From Phallus indusiatus (lineage: Eukaryota > Basidiomycota > Agaricomycetes > Phallales > Phallaceae): DNA of 64,000 bases. Where the stretch lies: the NCBI GenBank assembly GCA_027605045.1, contig JAQFWX010000030.1:434001-498000 (forward strand). Direction: 5' to 3'. The notes below the pieces were generated by a model. It saw only the letters and a list, made by a program, of their open reading frames with translations, did not search any database and was not told the origin of the DNA. Each line of letters opens with the position of its first letter. Positions within the stretch are counted from its first letter, which is position 1. Both the position numbers and the translations under genes were made by a program. This document shows positions 1-10,383 of the stretch, piece by piece.

Positions 1-487
1 TGTACACGAGCATTGGGCAAGTGTTAAGGCACCTTCTGGAGTACTGAATTGCGTCAATCCGGCATCTCGGCTCGGGTGCACAAAAAATACACTCTAGGAT
101 ACCACGCTCGTCGCATGAGGAATATCGAATCCGAAAATGAACCAACACCATCATTTGCAACTCGAATTCTTCGATCTGGCAGACCTTGGCCAAATAGCAC
201 TGTTAACTCCATCATATGACGTCACCCTTTCCAATGGGAAATTTTACTCACATCGTTACCATCCAGTTCGCCGTAAAACCTGATATAGTCTACAAGATAT
301 AGGCAACGCATCGTTCATGACGGGCACGGCGAGCAAAATTACGTCCGGAGGAGAGGTTTTCAAGCATGCTTAACATCGACATTTGTCGTCGAAGAAGGAA
401 GTGGATATTCTAAAGCCTTCCGTAAAAGTCCGTTTCTACAAAGAACAGCTGTAAATCATGGACACAACTACCGTAGCAATCAACATT
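1..487. other. Intergenic, left flank of the segmental duplication
   Basis: No gene is recognised. Parts of this stretch, such as the region around 100-240 with its 'catttgcaactcgaa' and 'tatgacgtca' blocks, reappear in diverged form around 7260-7430. It therefore belongs to the duplicated unit described below. Confidence 0.5.
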
Positions 488-946
488 TCACCTTTCTCGA
501 AAATTCAATATCATCTCTGGACCTTTATCCAGAATAGTACCGTTCCTATAACACCCAAATCAAATCAAATCATTCAACTCAATCAACCAGACTTACTCTT
601 TATCGCTGCAATGAGATACAGTTTCGATCACATACATCTTGTTATTTCGTTCTTCATTATCGTCGTTAGAAGCTCCAGGTGCATCCGTCACTTTCAAACA
701 CGTCACAGCCAACTGAGATGAAAGGCTCTGCACATATACCGAGTCCGGCGACATTGGGTCATAGTCCATAACCAAGACACGTGGATTATCGGCGGGGTCG
801 AGAGATAAAGAAGGATCGTCTTTGAAATGGTACTGTATAATTGGATAGGATAACTTGGCTGGGGTGTTAAACTGACTGGTCAATGGAGAAGAAACATTTG
901 AATGGGACAGAAGTATATACTGGGGTGGTGGTCGGGAAGAGGACAT
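488..946 (-). CDS. Conserved basidiomycete protein of unknown function
   Basis: Two exons are read on the minus strand. Exon 1 runs from the ATG at 946 to about 597 and ends at a GTAAGT donor. Exon 2 runs from about 545 (after TATAG) to a TGA at 488. The N-terminus contains PPPQYILLSHSNVSS, followed by SYPIIQYHFKDD, a VLVMDYDP segment and a KVTDAPGA segment. From memory this pattern belongs to a small uncharacterised family common in mushroom genomes; I have not verified this. No signal peptide, membrane span or catalytic motif is visible, so no function is assigned. The C-terminal exon is the least certain part. A decayed relative lies at 7679-8020 in the second unit of the tandem duplication. 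The gene may simply be a passenger marking the edge of the duplicated block. Confidence 0.55.
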
Positions 947-1511
947 TTGTGGGTCACGCCCACGTGTTGTTCGTCACACGAACACCTAATAAACGCTTTG
1001 CGGTCACTTGGCGCTCACATCAATTTTTTAATTGGAAACTTGTCAATACCACAAGACTCGGATCCAGTACAATAAGCTTATTCATTTGCGTAATCTGGAT
1101 TGTTGCAATGATTAGATTGGGTCGGACCATAGAGATTTCAGGTCCCTCCAATCATTCATGTAAAATGACGACGAGTCAGCGACTCGTAATAAATAATCAT
1201 ATAATCAAATCAAATGAAAGACAAGCATATAAATTTAAGAACAATATTGACTACAGAATAACAATGAATAAAGCATAAAATCAGTTTCTGTCTCCTAACA
1301 AGTTCTGAACGCGTGCTTACGGGAATCGAAGATGGGATCTTGCAAAAATCCACTTGAAACACTTTGACTGAAAAAAAAACAGCTGTGATTCCCATTATTC
1401 GTTGAAGTTTTTTCTATCTACCTTGATCTTCGAGACCAATAATCACTGGAAAAATACAAATTGATCAGATGATTCTAGTGAATTGCGATGCTTGGGCCTA
1501 CCGTTCATTCT
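947..1511. other. Spacer between conserved gene and microexon gene A
   Basis: No independent gene is seen. One stretch at 1422-1445 (minus strand, after TTTTTCCAG) looks like a further 24-nt phase-1 microexon. It could be an alternative 3' exon of the neighbouring microexon gene, ending at a TAG at 1414-1416. Confidence 0.3.
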
Positions 1512-2572
1512 TTATGAAGAAGGAAGGAAATCCTCTATTTCACATGACAGTCAAATCGTATGCAGTTACATTGTATCAATGAGTCGCTCACCGTGAACCT
1601 TCGTGTCCTTTCCTTCAGCCTCTGATACAGATGCGTGGTTAAATAAATTCGAGTCTTAGTTGGTAATCTTAAGCTTACCGCGTTTGTAGGCGGCATTGAA
1701 GGGATCTTTTTTAAGATAAAGCAAACAAAGGAACAGTTAATACAGCATGATTTTGGATGGGAATGTTTTTCTCACTTGCGAATTTCTCGTCTGCGGTGAA
1801 ATGAAGATGTCAGTACACCGTTTAAAAATTCGGGTTTACCCAATTGACAAATGTACTCACCGCGCTTTACAACTGGAACTGTAATGTGAAAAAAAAAATT
1901 ATGACAATTCAGGCCACATCTCGCTGAACATGTCTGGCTTACTTTTCTCCTGGTCGTTCCCCTCAACTATTCGATATGAGCGTGACCATATACGTTCCAG
2001 TCTTCAACTGAACTCACCATCTGAGAATAATGCTAATTATTCAAAATAACCTGGTTGAGAATTCGGGTTTACGCGTACAACAACAGTACTCACCGCGCTT
2101 TAACACGTCAGGGTGTTCTGTGGAATGCGAATAAAAAATTATGACGGCTAGTATCACATCTCGTTGAACATGTCTAACTTACCCGACCCTTTGCTTGCCT
2201 CTGTCATTCAACGGAAGCGTGATTAAATACATTTGAACGTTTTAAACAAAGGTAGGCTCACCGCGTTTGTCGGGAACTATTCAAGATGAAATAAACAGTA
2301 TATTAATTAGTAAATACTAAAATCACGTTGGATAAGTCTTACTAGAACTCGGGAAACCTGCAATTCAATCGAGATGTCATTAAATATATTAATCCAACAC
2401 ATAAGTTGTAAAGTAATCACCTGGAGAAATGGTGGATGTGGGTAAATTTCCGTGTTAAGCAAACGCATACATGAATAAAACTGATTTAGACCGACATACC
2501 ATTGCGCAATGGAGAAGCGGTAGCAAAGACGAAGAGGAGAGATGCAACAGCGGCGAGGCTAGTGAATCGCAT
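1512..2572 (-). CDS. Microexon gene A: secreted Kex2-type multipeptide precursor
   Basis: The model has 12 exons and 98 residues. Exon 1 (2572-2500) encodes a signal peptide, MRFTSLAAVASLLFVFATAS, then PLRN. The other exons are at 2357-2343, 2276-2262, 2200-2183, 2117-2094, 2032-2018, 1966-1943, 1878-1861, 1790-1776, 1705-1679, 1621-1592 and 1534-1512 (TAA). Internal exons are 15-30 nt, all multiples of three and all in phase 1. The product is a run of unlike segments that each end in Lys-Arg: FPSSIPDKR, GEASKGSEHPDVLKR, one ending IPVVKR, and GDEKFANPFNAAYKR. Lys-Arg is the usual Kex2 site, so several peptides of about 7-20 residues could be released (inference). Nine of eleven introns are 51-70 nt. 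Intron 1 is 142 nt and may hide a missed step. The 3' end could instead use the exon at 1422-1445. It is a paralogue of the gene at 8183-9159: same signal-peptide opening, same architecture and a related promoter. No known family is recognised. Confidence 0.72.
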
Positions 2573-2760
2573 ATTTGAACTGAGGTTTATGAAAGGAAGC
2601 TAACAGAAGTGAGTCTGGATGTTAGAGAACTTGAGGACAAGTGGAGAGATGGGGTGTTTGAAGCTGGTTTAAATGCCTTTTGGGCATACATAGCATCGGG
2701 AGAGAGTGCCCTTTCAGTGGAGTTATCGCCATCATCAATTCATACGTACATACCTGTACA
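2573..2760 (-). promoter_or_regulatory. Promoter region of microexon gene A, shared with gene B
   Basis: The block around 2655-2715 (plus-strand 'gaagctggtttaaat' then a spacer and 'agtgccctt') is matched by 9235-9285 upstream of microexon gene B. Read towards the gene it contains a TTTAAA TATA-like element. The conservation upstream of both start codons supports both ATG choices and the reality of both genes. Confidence 0.5.
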
Positions 2761-5554
2761 ATTGAATAATACTCCTAACCTGAAGCTTTGTTGGCTTTGT
2801 TCTTCTCTTCCGGAACTTGAATGCTCCATGGCAGTCGGCAGGTTAGATGACAACTTAGAGGGGGTTCAAATCCCCGGATGGATGATCAATATCCTGTATC
2901 AATTCGGGCATGAAGCGAACTTAAAACCTACGAAACAAAGTCAGAGAAAAAATGAACAACAAGAACAAAAAATGCCAGACTGCCAGTGAGATACAGACAT
3001 CGAAAGTAAAACTATGTCAAACGGACTTACTACCATCAGCATTCGATAATTTCACTTCACCCTTCTGGAAAACCCCAATACTCTACTCACCAGCTGTTCA
3101 ACAATTGACTGCCGGCACAGGAATTTTGATGGTTTCCTTGAAGCTCGCCCGGTCAAGTGGAGCCATGTGTGAAACCCTGAAAAGGAGTCTTGGCCACACC
3201 AGGCCACACCCAAGTATGTCCGCAAGACAGAGATTTAACGAATCACAATCTGGAAAATGTCATATACGTGCATCCATTGATTATGACGCACATGCAAGAA
3301 TGTGCTACTCGCACTAAAGTGGGTTGGATGTCTTGAGCACAGTATCGAAATATCTTTCGCTTCTACTTCATTAATTGGCGTTTCAATATTCCCCGTTTAA
3401 TGTCCGCACGGTGAGCACCAACGGGCAACGAAAGACGTCAAAGGCGTTGCATCAAAAGGTTGATCGGGGGATCCACCATCCGAGCATACTATGTAGCATA
3501 GCATACGGTCTCCAATCAATCCGGTGTATGTTCTTACGCTTCCCTTCCACTTACATACATACATCCCTATTTACCTTTTATGCAATGAATAGGTTACGTT
3601 TGGCAGTTGGCTCCGTTAGTACAGTAAGCGTCGAAAATGTAACAAGATGTGGATTTAATATCTGTATGCTTGAACTTGGAAGCTTCTATATGTCAATGAC
3701 ATTGCGAGTCGTATGTATCCGAACCTCGACGTCAGTGCCCAGCGGTTACCGTATAACAACCGCGATGTATTACCGTAAATATCGAATGGCCGTCAACACT
3801 GTAGTGAATTTCAATCTAAATAGATCGTAACAATACATCCATACTTTCCAAACTTAGGTTCGCAGTGAAATTAGGAATTAACTGTTTCACAAAATTCTCC
3901 GTTAAATCGCATTACTGTTCCTCTTCTCGAAAAATCAAAATGTTGGAAAGGTATGGGCCCATAGTGATATTTCAAGCTAAATGAAGATATCGGTTGATCA
4001 TTTTGGGAGTAATATGCAAAGTGGCGCACCTTTCAATATAATATCGTTCGGTTCTAGACGCTGAGCACTGAGCGGACACAGGGGTTGTCCTATTGGTTCG
4101 CTGTAATGTAACCGTCCGATCGTATGAAAAGGACATAGTGTCCACCCCCGACAAAGTTGTTACCTCTGTATATCCATATCTCCGGAGTCCTTCCACTTGC
4201 GTCATCCAACCCTCTACAGTCTCAATCTCCAAACAATGCGCCACACGCCACATCAACTACTACATTCCAACACATATCACTGTTGCTGAAGATTTTTCAT
4301 ACGTCCACCCCGACTTGCGTCCAATTTAGCCTGGATCGCCCCGACTCGCCCCGACCTCCAGCTCATATCGTGCGTGTTAATCCAATCGCTACACAACCGG
4401 GTTTGTTGACGCATATTTTGAGAGTAACCTGCCACCGCCCATAGTTGATTATGGTTTGGGCATCACATGGGTACCGCGTAGAATGTTCGTGGATGCACAG
4501 GAGATGACATGGATAATGCGACCTAGGGGCTTATTGTTCGAAAGACGCGTCTATCACTTCTTTCGTGCAAGTCACTGATAATTTATAGCTGACCAAAATG
4601 AGCCATCTGAGAAGGGATCTAGTTCCGGGTGCGAACCATCGAGGTGTTGACCCGTTCGCAAGCGCAAACCCGAACGCAATGTACCACCAGATACGCAACC
4701 CGATCGCGAGCCACGACTCCTTTTTCCTCTCCATTGAAGGGAAAATCAACCACTGTTTCAACCGGTACCAGTAAAACTCCTTCGAAGAAATCACGCATGG
4801 TGGAGGAAGATCTGAAATCAACTAGTCGCTTGGACTTTACAAACGTATCGGGAGAGAGACCTGTGCGATTAAAGCCATGGAGTATCTTGCCGGGATTCGG
4901 TCCTCACAAGGTCCAGAAATCTCCAGTGTCACATTCGAGTGCACGCTAAAATGGAACAAGCATTGGTTGACGATGCTGAACTTGCACCCGAAGAGGCGAT
5001 TGCTCTTCCCCAGCAGGTCGAGGCGCATACTAGTGTATGAGTGCAAGAACCCGAACCGCGGACACTGGGAGGAGAACGAGAAGCCATATTGTCACGTTCA
5101 CTATCAGGAGGATAGTCACAAGCTCAGCATCTTCGAGAATATCATTGGTAGCATTGCAACTTGAGAGGTTGAACAAAAGGGGAAGAGGGCCAGGAAGTTA
5201 CATAAATACACCTGCGAATTGATGATGTTAAAGGAGTTATGGCTGAGAAGGAGCGTGCCTTATGCTTATGAGCTAATACATGATTCTTTTGAACGAGATG
5301 CTTGTTTTGATGGCGATAATAGACCAAAACAGAGGCTAAGGAGAACAAGAGCTTCAGGACGGAGCTTAAAGTCAGTGAGCGCTCGTAAAACATATTGTCG
5401 CAAACATCCGGTTGATTTATAAAGCTGAATATATTTCGGGACAGTTCCTGGCACCTGAACTGTGCGTATCGGCGGCACAAAAGGAGTAAATATAATCACC
5501 AATACATTGATACCACCATTATAACTACAAGAACAACAAGAGTTCTACAAAAAC
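2761..5554. other. Gene-poor spacer with a degraded ORF relic
   Basis: No intact gene is recognised. Open frames are short and lack family signatures. The stretch 5320-5420 ('agcttaaagtcagtgagc...cgtaaaacat') matches 10185-10245 ('agcttaaagtgaatgagctccgtaaaacat'), so it is part of the duplicated unit. In 4620-5160 several frames alternate between open and stopped, including a charged stretch EEALVDDAELAPEEA-like near 4950-5035. I read this as a decayed coding sequence with frameshifts, of unknown identity. Confidence 0.35.
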
Positions 5555-6647
5555 TCAGACTTGAGGCTTGAGAGTTTGTCCACCATCAACCACAATGAAT
5601 TGCCCGGTAACATAGCTGCATCTACGAAAGGTCTTCAAACATTTTCGTTGATAAAACAAACAAGTTCACTTACTTCATACAGAATAAATAAGCTTCGGCG
5701 AGCTAAAATAAAATGTGATTAGCTACCAGCAGATAAATAATAGATAGTCATGTAATATACCTCATCGGGCATTCCAACATGCTGAACAAGCATGTTTGAA
5801 CTACCGTTGTCTAAGAATTTTTCTCTTAAGGCTGGTGGAAATTGACTCCATATCTGTGCAATGTGAATAAGAATGATAAAGTATGATCTGAACCAAGCCA
5901 TAACATACCTCCGTTTTGACCTTTTGAGTGTTGATGAGAGATTTAGTCAAGACGAAGTCTGAACACACTTGTGGGAAAAGAACAGACGACTTACTACACC
6001 AGCGCAGATAGCATTTACGCGGATTGGCGCAAGATCAACAGCCAGTCCTCGAGTCAGGCCTTCGAGACTCGCACCCATACCAGCTGCGAACGAAAACGTA
6101 GGTAAGGGTTTTATGGCCAGTGTTCCTATAGACAAAAATTAGATTGTCTTCATACGGTCTGCAAGAAACAGAATCACGGACCACTGGTAAATGTCAAGGA
6201 CCCTCCAGGACGGATTTTGGCGAATTTCGCTATGACAACTAATGCCCATATTCTACCATCGAAAAAGCCTGCATCGGATTTTGATTATATATACAACAAA
6301 GGATGGAAATAGAATATACCTCTGGCAGACTCAATATCGACACTAGGGAAATTCATTTTTCCGCCAATTCGCCCACTTGTTACCACCAGATGATCTACCT
6401 CCCCGACCTCCTCCAAAAGTCCTTTCAGAGAGTCTTCCTTCTCCGCATCAACGACATGGCCTTTGATCTGTCCGGGTCCAAGCTTTGCTTCCGTCAGTCT
6501 CTTGATCGCATTCTGAACGCGGTCTTTGTTTGAAGAAGCGACAATAACAGTTTGGGCAAGAGACTTGAGAGAAGCTTCTGCAACGCCGAAGCCTATACCA
6601 GAGGTACCCCCAATGATCAGGACGGTTTTGTTCTCAAGAGTTGCCAT
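5555..6647 (-). CDS. Atypical short-chain dehydrogenase (SDR), copy A
   Basis: Spliced SDR-fold protein of about 240 residues. Exon 1 starts at 6647 with MATLENK and the dinucleotide-binding GGTSGIGFG motif. Later exons carry IRPGGSLTFTS, GLTRGLAVDLAPIRVNAI, a 12-nt microexon VKTE near 5915, VGMPDE, LAEAYLFCMK and VTGQFIVVDGG, with the TGA at 5555. These are standard SDR landmarks and suggest an NAD(P)-dependent oxidoreductase in the cytosol. The usual YxxxK catalytic pair is missing: the aligned segment reads FSFAAGMGAS before LEGLTRG, with Phe in place of Tyr and no Lys. The substrate is unknown and catalysis by the classical mechanism is doubtful. Two donors (AGAG|GTATAT and AGTG|GTCCGT) are off-consensus but conserved in copy B. 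The gene belongs to the duplicated peptide-gene/SDR unit; close relatives are at 10384-11475 and 41700-45045. Confidence 0.85.
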
Positions 6648-6763
6648 TTTTACTTAATAAACTTCGACCTTGACCCCGTTTATATACGTACGAACGTCAA
6701 CGTCTCACCTAACACGAAGAAATTATGTTCAATATCATCATCAGTTAGCATGCCGACCCATTG

Positions 6764-6811
6764 ACGCGTACACGCCAGATAGAAAGCCTCTGAGACGAAG
6801 AGCACACGCGT
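6764..6811. promoter_or_regulatory. ACGCGT motifs upstream of SDR copy A
   Basis: Two palindromic ACGCGT hexamers (6764-6769 and 6806-6811) lie about 120-165 bases upstream of the SDR start, in a block matching 11678-11735 upstream of copy B. ACGCGT is the core of the MluI cell-cycle box bound by MBF-type factors in yeasts. Its role here is untested. Confidence 0.4.
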
Positions 6812-7678
6812 CTTGCGGCAGGTCTGCGATAAATCAAATTTGTGACTCAGCTGATACTTCTCTTGACAGACATAGCGACTCGTACTGATCGATATTATGA
6901 ATCAGGGGAACATAGCTTCCCGAGGTACTCGCGGTTCGAATTTCGGCTAGGTTATGCACAGCAATTCAGACATCAACCAATCAGCAACACGTATGAAAAT
7001 CACAGACCCGTCTACATACATACTATGTATGTGCATAACAAAAGTTAGCCCAGCGACGCCATGTCACTGACAGCGGTACCGTGGCCGGGACCGAAGGACC
7101 GTGCAACAAATACATAGTAGCTCTAGACCAATACTTTCAGCTCAGGTTTGCGCTAGGCATTTTGATATGTAAGGTAATTACTGATGAGACAACAAATTAT
7201 CAGTTGAAAAGCTCTGACTCATATGATTAGCCTCACTCCTTGACACGCTAGAATATCCATCGGAGGCTTGGATGTCGCTGACTCGCTCGCATGGGAGAGA
7301 TACATAGAAACCGAAAACGAGCACCGTCATAATTTGCAATTTGAACCGAATTATTCGTCGACCTGAAGAACTTTGACCGAATGGGATCGCTAAGGTTGCT
7401 GTATAACGTCATTCGTAATGGGCGAATCCATTCATACATACAAAAAAGACATCAAAGACTGAGTATGAGAATGCAAGGCCGGACTTAAGGGACTCTGCGC
7501 TTAACGTGCACAGCGGATATATCAGACCATCCCGCAAAAGTGCGCTCTGTCATAACAATAGCTGTAAACATGAAGATTATTGGGGCAAATAGCGATCTCA
7601 CCTTTGTCGATAGCTTCATAGTATCATTATGAATATTTTATTCCACTTGTTTCCTGAAAAGAAGGACGCAAAAGCTTA
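6812..7678. other. Intergenic, duplicated flank
   Basis: No gene is recognised. 7240-7440 is a diverged copy of roughly 90-250 at the window start. This places the junction between the two duplicated units near 6.9-7.2 kb. Confidence 0.4.
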
Positions 7679-8020
7679 CTATTTATCTGTGCATTTATAG
7701 ATACCTCGTTTTTCCCTATTATTATGCTCCCTGTCGTCGTTGGCAGTTCCAGATTGGAGCGGCATCGATAATTTCAAAGAAGTGACAACGCTGGCATAAT
7801 GTACAACCAAGACACAGGGGTTATGCATTATGAGTGGAACCGAGAGACAGGTAATTAAATAGCACGACACGGTTTGAATGATTGAATTTAAGGTTGATAG
7901 AGAAGAGACATTTGGCTGGAAATTGAAGTGTATATTGGGCAGGAAGAGGACATCGTTGTTTGTCACGTTCAAGTGTTGTTTGTTACAGTGTATATACAAA
8001 TCCGGCAAGCGCTCACGCAC
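7679..8020 (-). pseudogene. Decayed copy of the conserved gene at 488-946
   Basis: At matching position in the second unit, the minus strand has recognisable remains of the gene at 488-946. The 'PQYILLSH' region is present as 'cctgcccaatatacact' but out of frame with the rest, and a TANDDREHNNREK-like segment parallels ASNDDNEERNNKM. A long open frame survives, but it matches the family only in fragments, so frameshifts must have occurred. The counterpart's start codon is not preserved. Confidence 0.5.
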
Positions 8021-8182
8021 AGACCAGTCACCTTCTGAGTAGAGTCAAAAACTAAATTGAGCAGAAAACTCTTAAGCTAAGAGCAAGCGATGTATATCCA
8101 ATAGATAGTAGATTTTAAATAAGAAGACTAGCATAAATTGAAACTAGCGGAGGTTAGGGGTGTTATATTTACAACCAGTCAA
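8021..8182. other. Short spacer
   Basis: AT-rich sequence between the decayed gene and the 3' end of microexon gene B. Nothing else is seen in it. Confidence 0.4.
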
Positions 8183-9159
8183 CTAGTCACCACGTTTCGT
8201 AGCTAAACCAGAAGATGAAAATTGATACAGAAACTCGTTTGACACCTCTGACTTACGATTATCTACTGCATGTTCTGCAATATAGAAACATAATTAGAGA
8301 CAGGTTATTCTCCAGAACAATTTGAGCTCACGTTCGGCGCCCACAATTTCTAATTATTCAGACCATTTGGTTATGGTTATGAGTCGTATACACGGACAAT
8401 TATAGCTAGAGCACTCACGGCGTTTCGTAGCTAAACCAGGAAATTATCAGTTCATAACATATTATGTTTGACAAGTCCTACTCACGATTATCCACAGCGT
8501 GATCTGGAATGAAATAGAAAAGCTCGATTACAGACAGTTTACCCTTCAAAGCGATTCCAAGCTCACCTTCTGGGGAGAAAAGTTCTAATCGTTCAATTCA
8601 CTTTGATTAACAAAGTTGTCTTATCATGAAAGGCTAATATACTTACGACGTTTGGTAGCTAAGCCAAAGAATGAAACAATGTCAGCTAATAAGGAAATTC
8701 GTTTGACACGTCTAACTTACGGTTATCCACTGCATGTTCTGCAATATAGAAACATGATTAGAAACAGATCGTCCTCCAGAACAATTTGAGCTCACGTTCG
8801 GCGCCCACAATTTCTAATTATTCAAATCCCTTTGCTTAATATTCGACAATTTACACGGACGACTAGTGTACTCACGACGTTCTACAACTAAACCCAAAGA
8901 ACATGTTACTAACGCGTGCCACTGTTTACAAATAATGTCCTACTCACCTTCGTTTTCACCTGAAGATGTCAAATACGACAAGATCAGCACGTAAAAACTG
9001 TTATAGAATCAATTACTACCTTTGGCAACTGCGCGCAAAATTCGACTCAGAAGTCAGACTTGTATGAACGAAAATAATTCAGACCAGTGACATACCAGGA
9101 GAAGCCGTAGCAAAAGCGAAAAGCAACGAAGCAATAGCAGCGAAGCTAGTGAAGCGCAT
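8183..9159 (-). CDS. Microexon gene B: secreted repeat-peptide precursor with Kex2-type sites
   Basis: The model has 13 exons and 82 residues. Exon 1 (9159-9096) encodes the signal peptide MRFTSFAAIASLLFAFATAS. The rest are 9028-9020, 8959-8948, 8887-8876, 8813-8796, 8738-8721, 8658-8647, 8584-8567, 8503-8486, 8430-8419, 8349-8332, 8274-8257 and 8202-8183 (TAG). Internal exons are 9, 12 or 18 nt, all phase 1. The twelve introns are all 54-69 nt with good GT and AG ends, and the total coding length is exactly divisible by three. The product is signal peptide, VAKGENEVVER, then three 16-residue repeats: QIVGAEQHAVDNPTKR, QLFSPEDHAVDNPTKR, QIVGAEQHAVDNPTKR, then GD. Each repeat uses three exons (18+18+12). 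Cleavage after Lys-Arg would free 14-mers starting with Gln, which may cyclise to pyroglutamate (inference). It has no CaaX end, so it is not a mushroom mating pheromone. Function unknown. Confidence 0.8.
8186..8813 (-). repeat. Three exon-intron blocks encoding 16-residue peptide repeats
   Basis: Blocks at about 8813-8647, 8584-8419 and 8349-8192 each hold three microexons plus their introns. Exons at 8813-8796 and 8349-8332 are identical over 18 nt. The introns that follow them share long stretches (for example 'gagctcaaattgttctgga' read on the minus strand), so whole exon-intron blocks were duplicated rather than exons alone. Confidence 0.75.
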
Positions 9160-9300
9160 TTTTTGATTTTAAGTTGAAATTGGAGGAGAGGTGAATATTT
9201 GAAGGGTTTCAAAGGGAACTGCTGATATGAACTGTTCGAAGCTGGTTTAAATATTTTTTCGTACATCCGGAAAAGTGGCCTTGCCATCACAGCATTGTCG
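9160..9300 (-). promoter_or_regulatory. Promoter region of microexon gene B
   Basis: The stretch 9235-9285, with 'gaagctggtttaaatattttttc' context, parallels 2655-2715 ahead of microexon gene A. A TTTAAA TATA-like element lies about 90-95 bases upstream of the ATG. Confidence 0.45.
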
Positions 9301-10383
9301 CCTATTGTTCGGTGATCTATATTAAAGTCTTTTGCTATTGAATATCTCCACAGAAAAAATTAGTTGGAGCCCGCCCCGTCAGTTGGAGCATTATAAAACC
9401 CTGAAAGGGAGACGGGCAACGCGATCACAGCTGTCTTAAGTATTATAATCCATATATCCATTCTTACGCGCACTAGAACCAATTATTCGCACTAAAATTT
9501 AGCCATCCTCCTAATCCTTCCGCATCCATTTCACTCATTACATAGTGTCTCAATGTGTCCGCGTCATGCCAAATCCAACGGGCATCCAAAATCTTGATGG
9601 GGCGGATCACTTGAACATCTGAATCACCCATCCCTTCGCGGTCTGATGCACCGAATTTTCAGGGTAAATACATATTTGCTTCCCTTCTGCTTTGCTTTCT
9701 TCTCCCCGCTCCCGCGTATATTTACGTATTCTGTGGAGCTTCTACGGGCAGGAAGTAAAAGGGTATAACTTAAGATCCAGGCTATAGTACAGACCAAATC
9801 TCAGTCTCGTATATGTCTAGCAGCGCCTTGTTTCACCTTATAACATCCGTCTGGCAACCATTATCCAACATTCAAATAAGAAGGTTAAGTCTTCGGGAGT
9901 CAATGACCTCCAAGGCAACGGAATGGCGTTACCGGTGTCCTTTGGCGTGGGATTAGCCCGTGGCATAATTGAGTTGTTTCCGGGGATGTGTAACGGATCA
10001 AATCGATCAAAGGCGGCTCATTTAGAGATGGATATCATATCCGTGTTTGGGCGTTCGTAAGCCCGTGTCACCTGGACCTTGACTGGTAATTATTTTATTC
10101 TCCAGAGCCCGCTCAAGATCGTCCTGTCTACGGTTATTCAGAAATCGACGAATAGCAAGTATAAATGGAGATTGAAAGGCAAGGACAAAGGGAGTTTGGC
10201 AAAGCTTAAAGTGAATGAGCTCCGTAAAACATTACACACCCGAAAAGCACCGCCAACCGACACTCTTTCTAGCATCTAGCTTTATTTGAACTTTACGTAT
10301 TAGCGGAACAAGAGTTATTAAGATCGCAAAATAAATTAATAGTGCATTATTAACTACAAGAACAATAAGAGCGCTACAGAATT
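9301..10383. other. Intergenic, duplicated spacer
   Basis: No intact gene is recognised. 9380-9410 ('aaaccctgaaaggg') matches about 3170-3190, and 10185-10245 matches 5360-5400, in the same order as in the first unit. An open frame on the plus strand at 10079-10279 has no family signature; I treat it as a relic. Confidence 0.4.

Noticed and set aside
8183..9159. Mushroom lipopeptide mating pheromone
   Set aside because: There is no C-terminal CaaX box and there is a cleavable signal peptide, which is the opposite of that precursor type.
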